Of a DNA stretch of 59,880 nucleotides, positions 7,935-18,138 are shown in pieces (positions within the stretch are counted from its first letter, which is position 1; each line of letters starts with the position of its first letter). The notes below the pieces were generated by a model. The model was given only the letters and a program-made list of their open reading frames with translations. It had not been told where the DNA came from and made no database searches. The translations under genes and the position numbers were made by a program. This DNA is from an uncultured Oscillospiraceae bacterium (GTDB taxonomy: Bacteria > Bacillota > Clostridia > Oscillospirales > Ruminococcaceae), in NCBI GenBank assembly GCA_934481445.1, contig CAKSPC010000009.1, forward strand, positions 1 to 59,880, written 5' to 3'.

Positions 7935-8891
7935 CTATATCTGTCCGTTGAATAATTTTTCAAACTCGCTGCGGTCGCCTGAATATGCCAGTGCCCACAT
8001 CGTTTTCATTGCGCACATTCCACGTGTCATTTTTCCCGCTTCAAGAACGCCATGCACGGCGCTTCCTACCTTGTACCGCGAAAGCTCCGTGCCGCCGCTC
8101 GTGACTTGTGTGGTCATAATTACATATATGCCTTCCGCCGCAAGGCGTGACACCTCCCGCGAGGTTTCCGCGGCTCCGTAGTCTGGAAATCCCCCCGTGC
8201 CGAAGCCCTCGATAATGACCGCCCGCGCCCCATCAGCGCACACTTTCAGCGGCACTCCCGGGATAAGCTTCGCGGCGGAAATACGCGTGTCCATTTTATC
8301 ATAAAAAACAGGCTCGCCGACATAATCTGCGCATTCTGCGGTGATTTTTCCGTCCGCCGAAACACCGCCGATGTCCCCGCGATTAATGCTGCGGAACGCG
8401 TCGTAATCGTTCGTATCCACCTTTTCGGCGCAGCGGCCGTCGATTATCCTGCCGCCGAACACAACGCACACTCCGTGCAGGCGCTCGTCCAAGGCACACA
8501 AAAATGCGTCCCGCAGATTGCGCGGCGCATCACTTTCGGGGGAGGACATGGGGTGCTGGCTGCCCGTGATCATAATTGGTTTGCGGCTGTTCTGCACAAG
8601 GCAGGAAAGCGCCGCAGCAGCGTATGCCATGGTGTCGGTGCCGTGGGCAATGACAAATCCGTCGAATTCGTCGTAGCGGCTTCGTATAGTTTCCGCGAGC
8701 GCCGTCCATTCCCGCGGGGACATATTCGTGCTGTCAAGGCTGAAAGGCTGCTCGGCGGCAACTATGCATTTCTCCCGAACAGACGGGATGTGAGAAAGCA
8801 GCTCCTCCGATGAAAAATTCGGTGTCAGTCCCTCGGATGTCTTTTCGCAGGCGATGGTCCCGCCGGTGGCAAGAAAGAGTATTTTTTTCAT
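7935..8891 (-). CDS. ansA: L-asparaginase, type I (cytoplasmic)
   Basis: A 318-aa asparaginase/glutaminase-family enzyme converting asparagine to aspartate and ammonia. The nucleophile threonine is in FLATGGTIA near the N-terminus, and the second catalytic motif is IAHGTDTMAYAA. There is no signal peptide, so it is cytoplasmic. The start at 8891 (MKKILFLATGG) is chosen over the upstream in-frame ATG at 8909 because GGAG lies 6 nt before it. It is probably cotranscribed with araD. A GC-rich hairpin (8937-8964) separates it from spoVS. Confidence 0.92.
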   Translation of the reverse strand: MKKILFLATGGTIACEKTSEGLTPNFSSEELLSHIPSVREKCIVAAEQPFSLDSTNMSPREWTALAETIRSRYDEFDGFVIAHGTDTMAYAAAALSCLVQNSRKPIMITGSQHPMSSPESDAPRNLRDAFLCALDERLHGVCVVFGGRIIDGRCAEKVDTNDYDAFRSINRGDIGGVSADGKITAECADYVGEPVFYDKMDTRISAAKLIPGVPLKVCADGARAVIIEGFGTGGFPDYGAAETSREVSRLAAEGIYVIMTTQVTSGGTELSRYKVGSAVHGVLEAGKMTRGMCAMKTMWALAYSGDRSEFEKLFNGQI

Positions 8892-8936
8892 TTGACGCTC
8901 CGTTGGCATTATGCTCCGTTTACATGATATCAGAAC

Positions 8937-8964
8937 GCGGCGGACAGGTCGCTCCGTCCGCCGC
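8937..8964 (-). terminator. GC-rich hairpin between spoVS and asparaginase
   Basis: A perfect 9-bp stem (8937-8945 with 8956-8964). The following minus-strand sequence GTTCTGATATC is a poor U-tract, so this may be a weak terminator or a processing/stability hairpin. Confidence 0.45.
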
Positions 8965-8984
8965 AGAATATCCGCGCTAAGAGA

Positions 8985-9245
8985 TCATCTCGGCTCTACG
9001 ATGAACTTCATCGCTGTTCTGTCCTCGCCGTCGATCTCAACGGTCGTGAACGCAGGAATGCATATCAGATCCACTCCGACAAGAGCCATATAACTTCTGG
9101 CGATGGCAATGGACTTTACCGCCTGATTTGCGGCACCCGCGCCAACTGCCTGTACCTCGACCTCGCCGTTCTCGCGAATTACCGCCGCGATAGCCCCCGC
9201 GACAGACTTAGGAACAGAGTGTGCCGATACTTTTACAACTTCCAT
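8985..9245 (-). CDS. spoVS: Stage V sporulation protein S
   Basis: An 86-aa SpoVS, a small Alba-fold protein needed for late sporulation in Bacillus. The sequence MEVVKVSAHSVPKSVAGAI is diagnostic, and the protein ends in the typical TAMKFIVEPR. The start at 9245 gives exactly the conserved family length and has GGTGAG just upstream. The extended upstream frame has no such support. It follows ymdB, which reproduces the ymdB-spoVS gene order of Bacillus subtilis. Confidence 0.95.
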   Translation of the reverse strand: MEVVKVSAHSVPKSVAGAIAAVIRENGEVEVQAVGAGAANQAVKSIAIARSYMALVGVDLICIPAFTTVEIDGEDRTAMKFIVEPR

Positions 9246-9327
9246 GATGCTCACCATTACGGTATGCCGCAAAAGCCGCATACCAACCTTTCAAATTAAA
9301 ATGCCCGCAAAACCTGCTCCCTGTATA

Positions 9328-10107
9328 TCACGCGTCGGCGCGGTGAAGCTTTCTGAAACGCTCTATTGATATGCATTTCCCGCTTTTCGCGTCGATATCC
9401 ATGCAGACGCCGCAGATATCGCAGTCGCCGCCCGCAAACACGTGCTTTTTAGGATAATAGGTAAGAAATTTCTCTATAATTATATCTTTTTCTACGCCGA
9501 GTATTGAATCCCTCGGTCCCGTCATTCCCGCGTCGGTGATATATCCGGTGCCATCGATTATCTGCTCGTCGGCGGTCTGTACATGGGTGTGAGTGCCAAG
9601 CACAGCCGAAACCCGCCCGCTGAGATAATACCCCATCGCACGTTTTTCAGAGGTAGCCTCCGCGTGGAAATCCACTATGACCACCCTCGCGTTTATATCC
9701 TTGAGAATGCTGTCCGCCGCCCTGAAAGGATTATCTATCGGCTGGAGATAGGTCGTTCCGAGAAGATTGACCACCGCCGCGCTGAACGATCCGAAATCAA
9801 GCACACAGACTCCCCGCCCGGGAAGATCCTCACCGAAATTTGCGGGGCGGATGAGCCGCTCGTTACGTTCCAGTTCCTCGTCGATGGATTTTTTTCTGAA
9901 AACATGGTTGCCCGTGGTGACAACGTCCGCACCTGCGTCGAAGATCATCTGCGCGGAACGCGGGTCGATGCCGTTTCCGTCCGCGCTGTTCTCTCCGTTT
10001 ACTATAACGATGTCCGCGGAATACTCCCGCTTTATAGCGGGGAGCTCCGCCGTAAGCGCGTCGCAGCCTATCTTTCCGACGACATCGCCGATGAAAATAA
10101 CCTTCAT
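9328..10107 (-). CDS. ymdB: YmdB-family metallophosphoesterase (cyclic nucleotide phosphodiesterase)
   Basis: A 259-aa TIGR00282/YmdB-type calcineurin-like phosphoesterase. Metal-binding motifs are GDVVGKIG (residues 7-14), VNGENSADGNGI, TGNHVF, DFHAEATSEK and GTHTHVQTAD. In Bacillus the enzyme hydrolyses 2',3'-cyclic nucleotides and affects biofilm and developmental decisions. The start codon lies 1 nt beyond the purA stop, which implies translational coupling. SpoVS follows downstream. Cytoplasmic. Confidence 0.92.
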   Translation of the reverse strand: MKVIFIGDVVGKIGCDALTAELPAIKREYSADIVIVNGENSADGNGIDPRSAQMIFDAGADVVTTGNHVFRKKSIDEELERNERLIRPANFGEDLPGRGVCVLDFGSFSAAVVNLLGTTYLQPIDNPFRAADSILKDINARVVIVDFHAEATSEKRAMGYYLSGRVSAVLGTHTHVQTADEQIIDGTGYITDAGMTGPRDSILGVEKDIIIEKFLTYYPKKHVFAGGDCDICGVCMDIDAKSGKCISIERFRKLHRADA

Positions 10108-10108
10108 A

Positions 10109-11434
<1,326 letters not shown>

Positions 11435-11454
11435 TTATATGATCTCCACAGGAT

Positions 11455-11483
11455 ATTTTATCACATATCGCGGATAAATACAA
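11455..11483 (-). promoter_or_regulatory. Probable promoter of purA
   Basis: On the minus strand, TTGTAT and TAAAAT are 17 nt apart, about 60 nt upstream of the chosen purA start. The match to consensus is moderate. Confidence 0.5.
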
Positions 11484-11493
11484 GTGCTTTTTA

Positions 11494-12123
11494 TCAGAGC
11501 GTGCCGAAGATACGGTCGCCTGCATCGCCCAGACCGGGGACGATATACTTGTTTTCGTTGAGCTTTTCGTCAAGGTGACCGCAGTACAGCTCGATATCGG
11601 GGTGCTTTGTGATGAGCGCTGAAAGTCCCTCGGGGGCTGCGATGATGGACATGAACTTTATGCTCTTTACGCCGCGCTTCTTGAGCATATCCACCGCCGC
11701 TATTGCGGAACCACCTGTTGCGAGCATGGGATCAAGGATAATTACGGTGCGCTCTTCGATGTGATCGGGAAGCTTGCAGTAATATTCATGCGGCTCGTGG
11801 GTCTCAGGGTCGCGGTACAGACCTATGTGTCCTACCTTTGCAGTGGGAACAAGGCTCAGCAGACCCTTTACCATGCCGAGGCCTGCGCGGAGTATCGGAA
11901 CTATCGCAATAGTCTTGCCCGTAATAACGGGGGACTGTGTGGTTTCGATTGGGGTCTTTATCTCCTTCATTTCGAGGGGTAGGTCGCGGAGCGCCTCATA
12001 ACCCATCAGCGAAGCGATCTCTTCTATAAGAATGCGGAAATCGCGGGTGCCTGTGGTGCAGTCGCGAAGAAGGGTGATCTTGTGCTGAATGAGCGGATGG
12101 TCGAATACAACGATCTTAGACAT
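11494..12123 (-). CDS. upp: Uracil phosphoribosyltransferase
   Basis: A 209-aa pyrimidine salvage enzyme that makes UMP from uracil and [14 protein letters not shown] binds the base, and the 13-residue PRPP motif is seen as [12 protein letters not shown]. The C-terminal [10 protein letters not shown] is characteristic. The length matches the family exactly. AAGGAG precedes the start, and it has its own promoter at 12184-12212. Confidence 0.96.
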   Translation of the reverse strand: MSKIVVFDHPLIQHKITLLRDCTTGTRDFRILIEEIASLMGYEALRDLPLEMKEIKTPIETTQSPVITGKTIAIVPILRAGLGMVKGLLSLVPTAKVGHIGLYRDPETHEPHEYYCKLPDHIEERTVIILDPMLATGGSAIAAVDMLKKRGVKSIKFMSIIAAPEGLSALITKHPDIELYCGHLDEKLNENKYIVPGLGDAGDRIFGTL

Positions 12124-12183
12124 AACTATCTCCTTAAATGCAATAATATTTGTCCGAATAACAATGCAGACTGTTCTTTTTAT

Positions 12184-12212
12184 ATTATCTCATATTTTAA
12201 GCTTTTTTTCAA
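12184..12212 (-). promoter_or_regulatory. SigA-type promoter of upp
   Basis: On the minus strand, TTGAAA, a 17-nt spacer and GATAAT lie about 60 nt upstream of the upp start codon. Confidence 0.7.
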
Positions 12213-12232
12213 GTGTTTTTCGGAAAATCACA

Positions 12233-12264
12233 CAAAAAATCGGAAGAAAATTTTCTCTTCCGAT
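12233..12264 (-). terminator. Rho-independent terminator after the DUF624 gene
   Basis: A perfect 9-bp stem (12239-12247 with 12256-12264) is followed on the minus strand by TTTTTTGTG. It ends the transcript of the DUF624 gene before the upp promoter. Confidence 0.85.
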
Positions 12265-12287
12265 CATGTGGATATTCATTTTGAGAA

Positions 12288-13097
12288 TTACTTGATGACT
12301 TTTCCCTTTTTGTCGCTCTTCCTGAGATTGATGGGGGCTTCCCTGCCGCCCATATCCTCGAACACAGCGCCCTCCTCTTCCTCGGGAAGTTCGGGATTTT
12401 TCTCGCCGTTCGCTTCATAGAACGGGTTGATGATATACTTCTGTATCGCGGGGTAGCAATTGAAAACGGATATAAAGCACAGCCATGCGAACGGAAGAAG
12501 CGGCGCCAGCATCAGCACATAAATGCCGAAAAACAGCACCAGCGCGCCGTATATCAGGAAGAACAGCAGCGTGATAAGGTTGCCCTTGAGGTTCGCAAAA
12601 GTAAGTATCACGGAGTTCTTAACGATGGCGCCCATGCGGAGATTGAGCGCTACTATCTGCGGATATATGTAGAAATTCATCAGCAGGAAGATAACCTCCG
12701 CCGCCATTGCGAGCGCATAGAAGAACCAGTAGTAGTCGTTCTTGTCGATGTTCATGGTATAGAAGCGGTAACTGAACACTGCCAGCGACAGGAAGATGAT
12801 ATCAACAAGCCCGATAACAAAGGACTGCCTGAAATTTTTCTTGAACTGCTGCCAGAAATCGTGGAAAACGAACTGCGGACGTTCAAGGTAGATGTTCCTC
12901 ATCAGCGCGGTCATTGCAGCCGTCGCAGGGCCGAATGTCACCACGGGAATGCAGAACGCAAAATAAATCAGATTTATCTTGAAGAATGTCCAGAACTTGT
13001 TTCCGAATATCTCAAAAAATCGGAAAAACGGCTTTTTCTTCGGGCCGTGCTTTGCAACGCCCGAACCCGCCACATCATTATTATAGAATAATCCCAT
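12288..13097 (-). CDS. DUF624 (YesL-like) integral membrane protein
   Basis: A 269-aa protein with about five to six hydrophobic segments. Characteristic YesL-family features include the N-terminal FGNKFWTFFKINLIYF, CIPVVTFGPATAAM, and RNIYLERPQFVFHDFWQQFK. The family is common next to sugar ABC transporters and two-component systems in Firmicutes, but its function is unknown. Here it lies downstream of a 34-aa membrane peptide gene and shares its promoter. The charged C-terminus (PELPEEEEGAVFED) is cytoplasmic by prediction. No substrate is suggested by the neighbours. Confidence 0.85.
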   Translation of the reverse strand: MGLFYNNDVAGSGVAKHGPKKKPFFRFFEIFGNKFWTFFKINLIYFAFCIPVVTFGPATAAMTALMRNIYLERPQFVFHDFWQQFKKNFRQSFVIGLVDIIFLSLAVFSYRFYTMNIDKNDYYWFFYALAMAAEVIFLLMNFYIYPQIVALNLRMGAIVKNSVILTFANLKGNLITLLFFLIYGALVLFFGIYVLMLAPLLPFAWLCFISVFNCYPAIQKYIINPFYEANGEKNPELPEEEEGAVFEDMGGREAPINLRKSDKKGKVIK

Positions 13098-13123
13098 TAT
13101 TTAACGCAGATCCTTTCGGAGGT

Positions 13124-13228
13124 TTAGATAAACGACTGTATGATTATGCCGGCGATCATAGCTATCGCAAGTATCATCGCAACAACTCTGAAAACTTTCA
13201 TCAGCTTTTGACGTTTTTTCTCGTCCAT
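13124..13228 (-). CDS. 34-aa single-pass membrane peptide
   Basis: A short gene encoding MDEKKRQKLMKVF followed by a hydrophobic helix (VVAMILAIAMIAGIIIQSF). A positively charged N-terminus plus one transmembrane segment is the usual layout of small membrane proteins. AAAGGA lies 7 nt upstream of the ATG, and a consensus promoter sits about 40 nt upstream, which argues that it is real. The stop lies 26 nt before the DUF624 start, so the two are probably cotranscribed. Function unknown. Modulation of a membrane partner is a guess from size and position. Confidence 0.7.
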   Translation of the reverse strand: MDEKKRQKLMKVFRVVAMILAIAMIAGIIIQSFI

Positions 13229-13265
13229 ACTATGTCCTTTCGCCAATCAGTCGGTAACATTATTC

Positions 13266-13295
13266 ATTATACAACGCCGTCGGCTTTCCTGTCAA
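13266..13295 (-). promoter_or_regulatory. Promoter for the 34-aa peptide and DUF624 genes
   Basis: On the minus strand, TTGACA, an 18-nt spacer and TATAAT lie immediately downstream of the 778-aa gene's stop codon. The pair is therefore transcribed separately from the sigma/propeller genes. Confidence 0.75.
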
Positions 13296-13299
13296 TACC

Positions 13300-15636
13300 T
13301 CAGATGTGAATATCTGATGAAATCTTACCGCCGCCGTGGACAAGGCACAGCGTTCCGCCGCGCTCAAACGCCGCCGTAAAGCCTGTTTTGTCGTCAAACA
13401 GCGTTACCTCTTCCTTGTGATTTCCGAACACCGCATACTCCGACACAACGGAAACCCCGTCGAACCAGCTATACGCCGCGCCGTAAACGCCGTCCCCCGC
13501 GAAAAACGCATTCCCGCTGCCTGCCGCAAGCGTTGCCGCCGCATCGCCGTCAACCTTTTTGATATAGGAACATACTTCTCCATCAGCGGAATATACCCGA
13601 AAAGTCAGCCCGTCGGAGGCGTTTTCAACGGTCATCGCGCTTTCGCCGAGTATCCTGCCGCTCTTCACCCCGGAAATCACCGCGGGGTTTGCGGCGTCGG
13701 TGCAGTCCGCCGCCATAAATACGCCGTCCGCACCGCTTATGCAGATGATATTCCCGCTGCGGCGCAGCGATGTTATCTCTCGGTCGAAATTTTTCAGCGC
13801 CGCCGCAGGGGTAAAGCCACTGTTATAGATCGTGACAACAGAGCCGCTTTCGTCGCTTCCGACTGTGGCATAAACTCCGTTTCCGCCCGCCGCGGAGGTG
13901 AATTTATCGGTTCGCACAGCGGTGTGTGAAAGCCCGTCCGCCGTATTTTCAATACGGATGAACAAGCCGTTATCCCCGTCCGTCATTGCTGCGAATCCGT
14001 CCGCCGAAGCATACACGGGGCAGCCAAGCGCCGCAAAGGCATTCTCCGCCGCGCCGTCCGCAAGGGAGTATTCTGCGCTTATCGCATAGGAGCAGCCGCT
14101 CGCGCCGCTGAGCAGAATATTTTCTGGGGCGAGCAGCTTCTTTTCCCCAGTGCCGAGCGATGGCAGGTAGCATTCCGTCTGCGAGGAAAAAAAGCTCTCG
14201 CTGAAAGGAGGAGTGTACACCGAGCCGACCCGCACCGTGTCCTCTTCAAAAACAAAATCGGTCAGCACGCCGTCCTGCTCTGCGGTGTATGTAACCTTTC
14301 CGCCGTCAATGCGCACGAAACCGCATTCCGCGCCGCTGAACACCGCGTACACCGCGTCGCCGCCAAGCTGAGCATACACAAACTCAGTATCCTCGGGAGG
14401 TGTTATGATATCAGCTTCGGAAAGCTGAGTACCGTCTGCGCTTTCGCAGAAAATGCCCGTCGGCCCGGCGGTGTAGAGCACTCCGCCGCTGTAAAACGTA
14501 CCGAGAGAGCCGTCGGACTTCACCAGCATATCGCCGAAAGCGGAAACCTCGCCGCTCCACTCTACAACGTCCGCGCCGATAACGCCGTCGTTATATGAAC
14601 GATATATCGCCGCGAAAATTTCAGTGCTGTCCGCCGCGAACCTTGTAGAAACGGTTTCCGCGGGCGCAAAGCCCATAAACCCGACGCACGCCGCCGTTGC
14701 AAACACCGCCGCCGCTCCGACAGCGGAGGTTATCAGCGCGCCGCGGTGGTACTGCGACGGAATTTCTTCCGAATCATCCTCTTCCGCATCGGCGTTTTCG
14801 TCGGGAGCAGTTTCATCCTCTTCAACGGAAAGTTCCTCCGCGTCGGCAATAAGATTGCGCCGCAGTTCGTCCATGTCGATGGGGCGGAACTCGCTTGTTT
14901 CCTCGGATATAGGTTCATCCGCCGCCGGTTCATCGTCGGTATCCTCGGGAAGCTCCGCCGAAACCGCAGGTTCTTCCGTTCCTTCGGGAAGTTCGGTCAT
15001 ATCGGGTGTTTCAGGTTCGGCGGGGTCCTCCGCAAGCGGTTCTTCCTGCTCGATCATTTTCTCAAACACTTCATCTGCCTGCTCCTCGGGAGCAGGGATT
15101 TCATCAGCTTTGGCAGTTTCTTCGGGAATATCGTCCTCGACAGGATATTCCTCAGCATCCTCTGCTTCGGCGGGATGATCATCCGTGTTCTCTGCTTCCT
15201 CGGGATATTCGCGGATGTCGTCTGCGGCTTCATATGCTTCTTCTGCAGACACAGGGGCAGGGTCATTCTGTTCCTCGTCCTCCAGCCGCATGGTGAGGGT
15301 GCGCTCCCAAAGCTGCCGCGCGGTGTACAGCATTCTCGTATAATCCTGCGAGGTCAGCCCCGCGCCGTCCAGCGTGAGAATAAGCCCCTGCAAATTCATC
15401 GCGGGATTTTTCCGCACCTTTTCCACCGCCTCCGCGGGGGCGCCGCAGCCGCTGAGAAGGTACAGAAAATCCGCCGAGCCTATTCCCAGCGCACGCAGCC
15501 TGTTAAGGAACGTGAATGCATCCAGCTCGGGCAATTCCGCGTCCTCGTCCATAAGGAATTCAACAATGTTCTGCGGCATCAATTTTTCGGGAACGACCTT
15601 TTCGGTCATCCTGTCCCGCAGCTGCGATACAGTCAT
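13300..15636 (-). CDS. Large transmembrane protein with acidic linker and propeller-like exterior, candidate anti-sigma/sensor
   Basis: A 778-aa protein with no specific family recognised. Residues 1-105 form a helical cytoplasmic domain (LDAFTFLNRLRALGIGSAD). Residues from about 110 to 295 are a long Glu/Asp/Pro/Ala-rich low-complexity linker. One transmembrane helix (ALITSAVGAAAVFATAACVG) lies near 300-322. About 450 extracytoplasmic residues follow in short beta-rich repeats. One repeat reads DCTDAANPAVISGVKSG, like blades of the secreted beta-propeller family (DxSDPxNPxxxGxxxxxG). The start at 15636 is set by GGAGG 7 nt upstream. It lies 32 nt after a sigma-factor-like gene, so a transmembrane regulator of that factor is an attractive inference. 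No canonical zinc anti-sigma motif is seen. Confidence 0.6.
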   Translation of the reverse strand: MTVSQLRDRMTEKVVPEKLMPQNIVEFLMDEDAELPELDAFTFLNRLRALGIGSADFLYLLSGCGAPAEAVEKVRKNPAMNLQGLILTLDGAGLTSQDYTRMLYTARQLWERTLTMRLEDEEQNDPAPVSAEEAYEAADDIREYPEEAENTDDHPAEAEDAEEYPVEDDIPEETAKADEIPAPEEQADEVFEKMIEQEEPLAEDPAEPETPDMTELPEGTEEPAVSAELPEDTDDEPAADEPISEETSEFRPIDMDELRRNLIADAEELSVEEDETAPDENADAEEDDSEEIPSQYHRGALITSAVGAAAVFATAACVGFMGFAPAETVSTRFAADSTEIFAAIYRSYNDGVIGADVVEWSGEVSAFGDMLVKSDGSLGTFYSGGVLYTAGPTGIFCESADGTQLSEADIITPPEDTEFVYAQLGGDAVYAVFSGAECGFVRIDGGKVTYTAEQDGVLTDFVFEEDTVRVGSVYTPPFSESFFSSQTECYLPSLGTGEKKLLAPENILLSGASGCSYAISAEYSLADGAAENAFAALGCPVYASADGFAAMTDGDNGLFIRIENTADGLSHTAVRTDKFTSAAGGNGVYATVGSDESGSVVTIYNSGFTPAAALKNFDREITSLRRSGNIICISGADGVFMAADCTDAANPAVISGVKSGRILGESAMTVENASDGLTFRVYSADGEVCSYIKKVDGDAAATLAAGSGNAFFAGDGVYGAAYSWFDGVSVVSEYAVFGNHKEEVTLFDDKTGFTAAFERGGTLCLVHGGGKISSDIHI

Positions 15637-15668
15637 TTTCGTACCTCCTTTCAGCAAAGATTTTCGTA

Positions 15669-16145
15669 TCAGTCAAGCTCGAACTGTTCCAGTGCGCTTT
15701 TCAGGCTCTTTTTTACCGTGCCCGCAGAAAGCCCCGTAAACGCCGAAATTTCCGCAGGGATAAATCTGCCCGCGGCGTACATTGCCGCAGTGATACGCTC
15801 GTTGTACGAAAGCCGCTCAAACTCGCGCTTGATATCGCTTGTTTCCGCGACAGCCGCCGCTTCAGCTCCGTCCGACTGATACTCCTTGTACCGCGCCTTA
15901 ATTCTGGCGCAAAGCGACTTCATCATAAACGTGCGGAATGCCTGCTCGGTGTGCAGCCTGCCAACCGATGAAAAGCCGTCCTTAATCGTTCTCAGCACCA
16001 CCGACACCGCATCCGCATCGTTCGCAAGAGTATAAAAGGCGGTGTAGTACATCTCGCGGTAAATCGTTTCGTAAAGGTGCGCGAACGCCTTTGTGTCGCC
16101 GTTTGCGGCAAGCGCGCTTATCTCCTTGTATTCACGTTTATCCAT
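15669..16145 (-). CDS. Sigma-70 family (ECF-like) factor, divergent
   Basis: A 158-aa protein with the organisation of a short two-domain sigma factor. The N-terminal helices (FAHLYETIYREMYYTAFYTL, followed by NDADAVSVV) fit region 2. The C-terminal ERLSYNERITAAMYAAG and ISAFTGLSAGTVKKSLKSAL resemble the region 4 helix-turn-helix. It is diverged from well-known ECF groups. The gene begins about 20 nt after the aspS stop and precedes the 778-aa membrane gene by 32 nt, the usual arrangement of a sigma factor and its membrane regulator. Regulation by the neighbour is inferred. Confidence 0.7.
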   Translation of the reverse strand: MDKREYKEISALAANGDTKAFAHLYETIYREMYYTAFYTLANDADAVSVVLRTIKDGFSSVGRLHTEQAFRTFMMKSLCARIKARYKEYQSDGAEAAAVAETSDIKREFERLSYNERITAAMYAAGRFIPAEISAFTGLSAGTVKKSLKSALEQFELD

Positions 16146-16166
16146 GTGTACACACCGCCTGTAAAA

Positions 16167-17948
16167 TTATTCTTCGTCCTCGCTTCTTGTGATGGCGATT
16201 CCAAGTTCGTCAAGCTGCTCCGCACTTACTGTGGAGGGAGCCGCGCTCATAAGCTCGCTAGCGTCCTTTACCTTCGGGAATGCAACTACATCGCGCAGGC
16301 TGTCGCAGCCGCACATCAGCATTGCAAGTCTGTCAAGGCCTATGCCCGCACCGCCGTGGGGGGGAGCACCGTACTTGTATGCGTCAACAAGGAATCCGAA
16401 CTTCGCGTCGATCTCCTCGTCGGTCATTCCGAGCATTTCGAACATATGCTGCTGGAGCTCGGGATCGGTTATTCTTATGGAGCCGCTGGAAAGCTCGATA
16501 CCGTTCAGAACAAGGTCATAGCACTTTGCGCGCACCTTTGCCTTATCGGTGTCGAGGTAAGGAATGCACTCGTCAAGCGGCATGGTGAAAGGATGGTGCA
16601 TTGCCAGCCACTCGCCGCTCTCATCGTCGTATTCAAAGAACGGGAACTCTACTATCCACAGGAAATTCCAGCCATCGGGGATGATGTCGAGCTGCTTTGC
16701 TATCTTCAGACGCAGCGCACCGAGCACGGGCAGCGTAACCTTATCCTTGTCCGCAACTATCAGCGCAACGTCGCCCTTTTCGCAGCCGAGCGCAGCGAGT
16801 ATCTTTTCAAGCTCGCCCTCGCCCATGAACTTAGCAAAGGAGCAGTTGGGGGTATCCTCTACCCATCTTACATAGGCAAGACCCTTTGCGCCGATTCCGC
16901 GTACAAATTCGGTCTGCTTGTCGATTTCCTTGCGGGTGAGCTTGTCGGCAGCGCCCTTTGCAACGATACCGCGAACGGAACCGCCATTTGAAATCGCGTC
17001 CTTGAACACGGAGAAACCGCAGTCCTTTACGATATCGGAAATATCGGTTATCTCCATGCCGAAGCGGGTGTCGGGCTTGTCGGAGCCGTATCTGCTCATG
17101 GCCTCGTCATAGGTAAGGCGGGGCAGCGGGGTGGGGATATCAACATTGAGGACCTGCTTGTACAGACGCTTTACGAATCCTTCAAGGCACTCGAGGATAT
17201 CATCAACGTCAACAAAGGACATCTCAAGGTCTATCTGTGTGAACTCCGGCTGTCTGTCCGCTCTGAGGTCCTCGTCGCGGAAGCAGCGCGCAAGCTGGAT
17301 GTATCTGTCCATGCCGGATATCATAAGAAGCTGCTTGTACATCTGCGGGGACTGGGGAAGCGCATAGAACTTTCCGTTATGCACACGGGAGGGCACGATG
17401 TAGTCGCGGGCGCCCTCGGGGGTGGACTTTATCATCATGGGAGTTTCTATCTCGGTGAAGCCGTTTTCATAGAAGTACTCGCGGGCGCACTTTGCAATTT
17501 CGTGGCGCATGATAAGGTTATCCTGAAGCGGCTTTCTGCGCAGATCAAGATAACGGTACTTCAAGCGAAGCTCCTCGTTGGTCTTGGTGTTCGAGGTTAT
17601 CTCAAAAGGAGGAGTCTGCGCCCTGGAAAGAATGCGCAGGTCTGTAACCATAACTTCGATAGCACCTGTCGCGATGTCATTGTTTACGCTCTCGCGGGCG
17701 CGGACCGTGCCCTTTGCCAGCAGTACGTATTCGGAGCGGACTGTCTTAGCCTTATCGAATACAGCACGATCGGTGGTGTCGTCAAAAACGAGCTGAACGA
17801 TGCCGCTCTTATCCCTGAGATCTATAAAAATAATGCCGCCCTTGTCGCGCACTCTCTGAGTGAAACCTCCGACAACGACCTCGCTCATCGCGGAAGTTAC
17901 CTCGCCGCATAAGCACGTTCTTCTCAGACCCTGCATAGTGTCTGCCAT
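16167..17948 (-). CDS. aspS: Aspartyl-tRNA synthetase
   Basis: A 593-aa class IIb synthetase charging tRNA-Asp. An N-terminal OB-fold anticodon domain (residues 1-110) is followed by motif 1, motif 2 (FRDEDLRADRQPEFTQID) and motif 3 (GIGLDRLAMLMCG). The large bacterial GAD insertion lies between motifs 2 and 3. The start at 17948 (MADTMQGL) has GAGGG 7 nt upstream and gives the usual length of about 590. Whether it is discriminating or non-discriminating is not decided here; no gatCAB genes lie in the window. Confidence 0.96.
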   Translation of the reverse strand: MADTMQGLRRTCLCGEVTSAMSEVVVGGFTQRVRDKGGIIFIDLRDKSGIVQLVFDDTTDRAVFDKAKTVRSEYVLLAKGTVRARESVNNDIATGAIEVMVTDLRILSRAQTPPFEITSNTKTNEELRLKYRYLDLRRKPLQDNLIMRHEIAKCAREYFYENGFTEIETPMMIKSTPEGARDYIVPSRVHNGKFYALPQSPQMYKQLLMISGMDRYIQLARCFRDEDLRADRQPEFTQIDLEMSFVDVDDILECLEGFVKRLYKQVLNVDIPTPLPRLTYDEAMSRYGSDKPDTRFGMEITDISDIVKDCGFSVFKDAISNGGSVRGIVAKGAADKLTRKEIDKQTEFVRGIGAKGLAYVRWVEDTPNCSFAKFMGEGELEKILAALGCEKGDVALIVADKDKVTLPVLGALRLKIAKQLDIIPDGWNFLWIVEFPFFEYDDESGEWLAMHHPFTMPLDECIPYLDTDKAKVRAKCYDLVLNGIELSSGSIRITDPELQQHMFEMLGMTDEEIDAKFGFLVDAYKYGAPPHGGAGIGLDRLAMLMCGCDSLRDVVAFPKVKDASELMSAAPSTVSAEQLDELGIAITRSEDEE

Positions 17949-18020
17949 AATTATCCCTCTTTCGTTTGTTATTAAGTCCGCGGCGTACCGCAGACACAAT
18001 TCAACATTTTATACTTAATT

Positions 18021-18049
18021 ATTATATCATCATTAATCGAATTTTGCAA
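18021..18049 (-). promoter_or_regulatory. SigA-type promoter of aspS
   Basis: On the minus strand, TTGCAA, a 17-nt spacer and TATAAT lie about 75 nt upstream of the aspS start. Confidence 0.7.
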
Positions 18050-18138
18050 TAGGTGAAGCAATTTTTTTCACGGCGTCATATTTTCGCAGCATAACCCCGT
18101 ACAAACTGTCATAATATTATTGTATAGGGGATGATATT

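Noticed and set aside
8937..8964. Considered as an attachment site or inverted-repeat end of a mobile element
   Set aside because: No transposase, direct repeats or second copy in the window. It sits as a simple intergenic hairpin between genes of the same strand.
14624..15178. A serine-rich plus-strand open frame that looks like a low-complexity surface protein
   Set aside because: It is the complement of the Glu/Asp-rich linker of the 778-aa gene. GAA/GAG codons read as TTC/CTC or TCC/TCT in shifted antisense frames.
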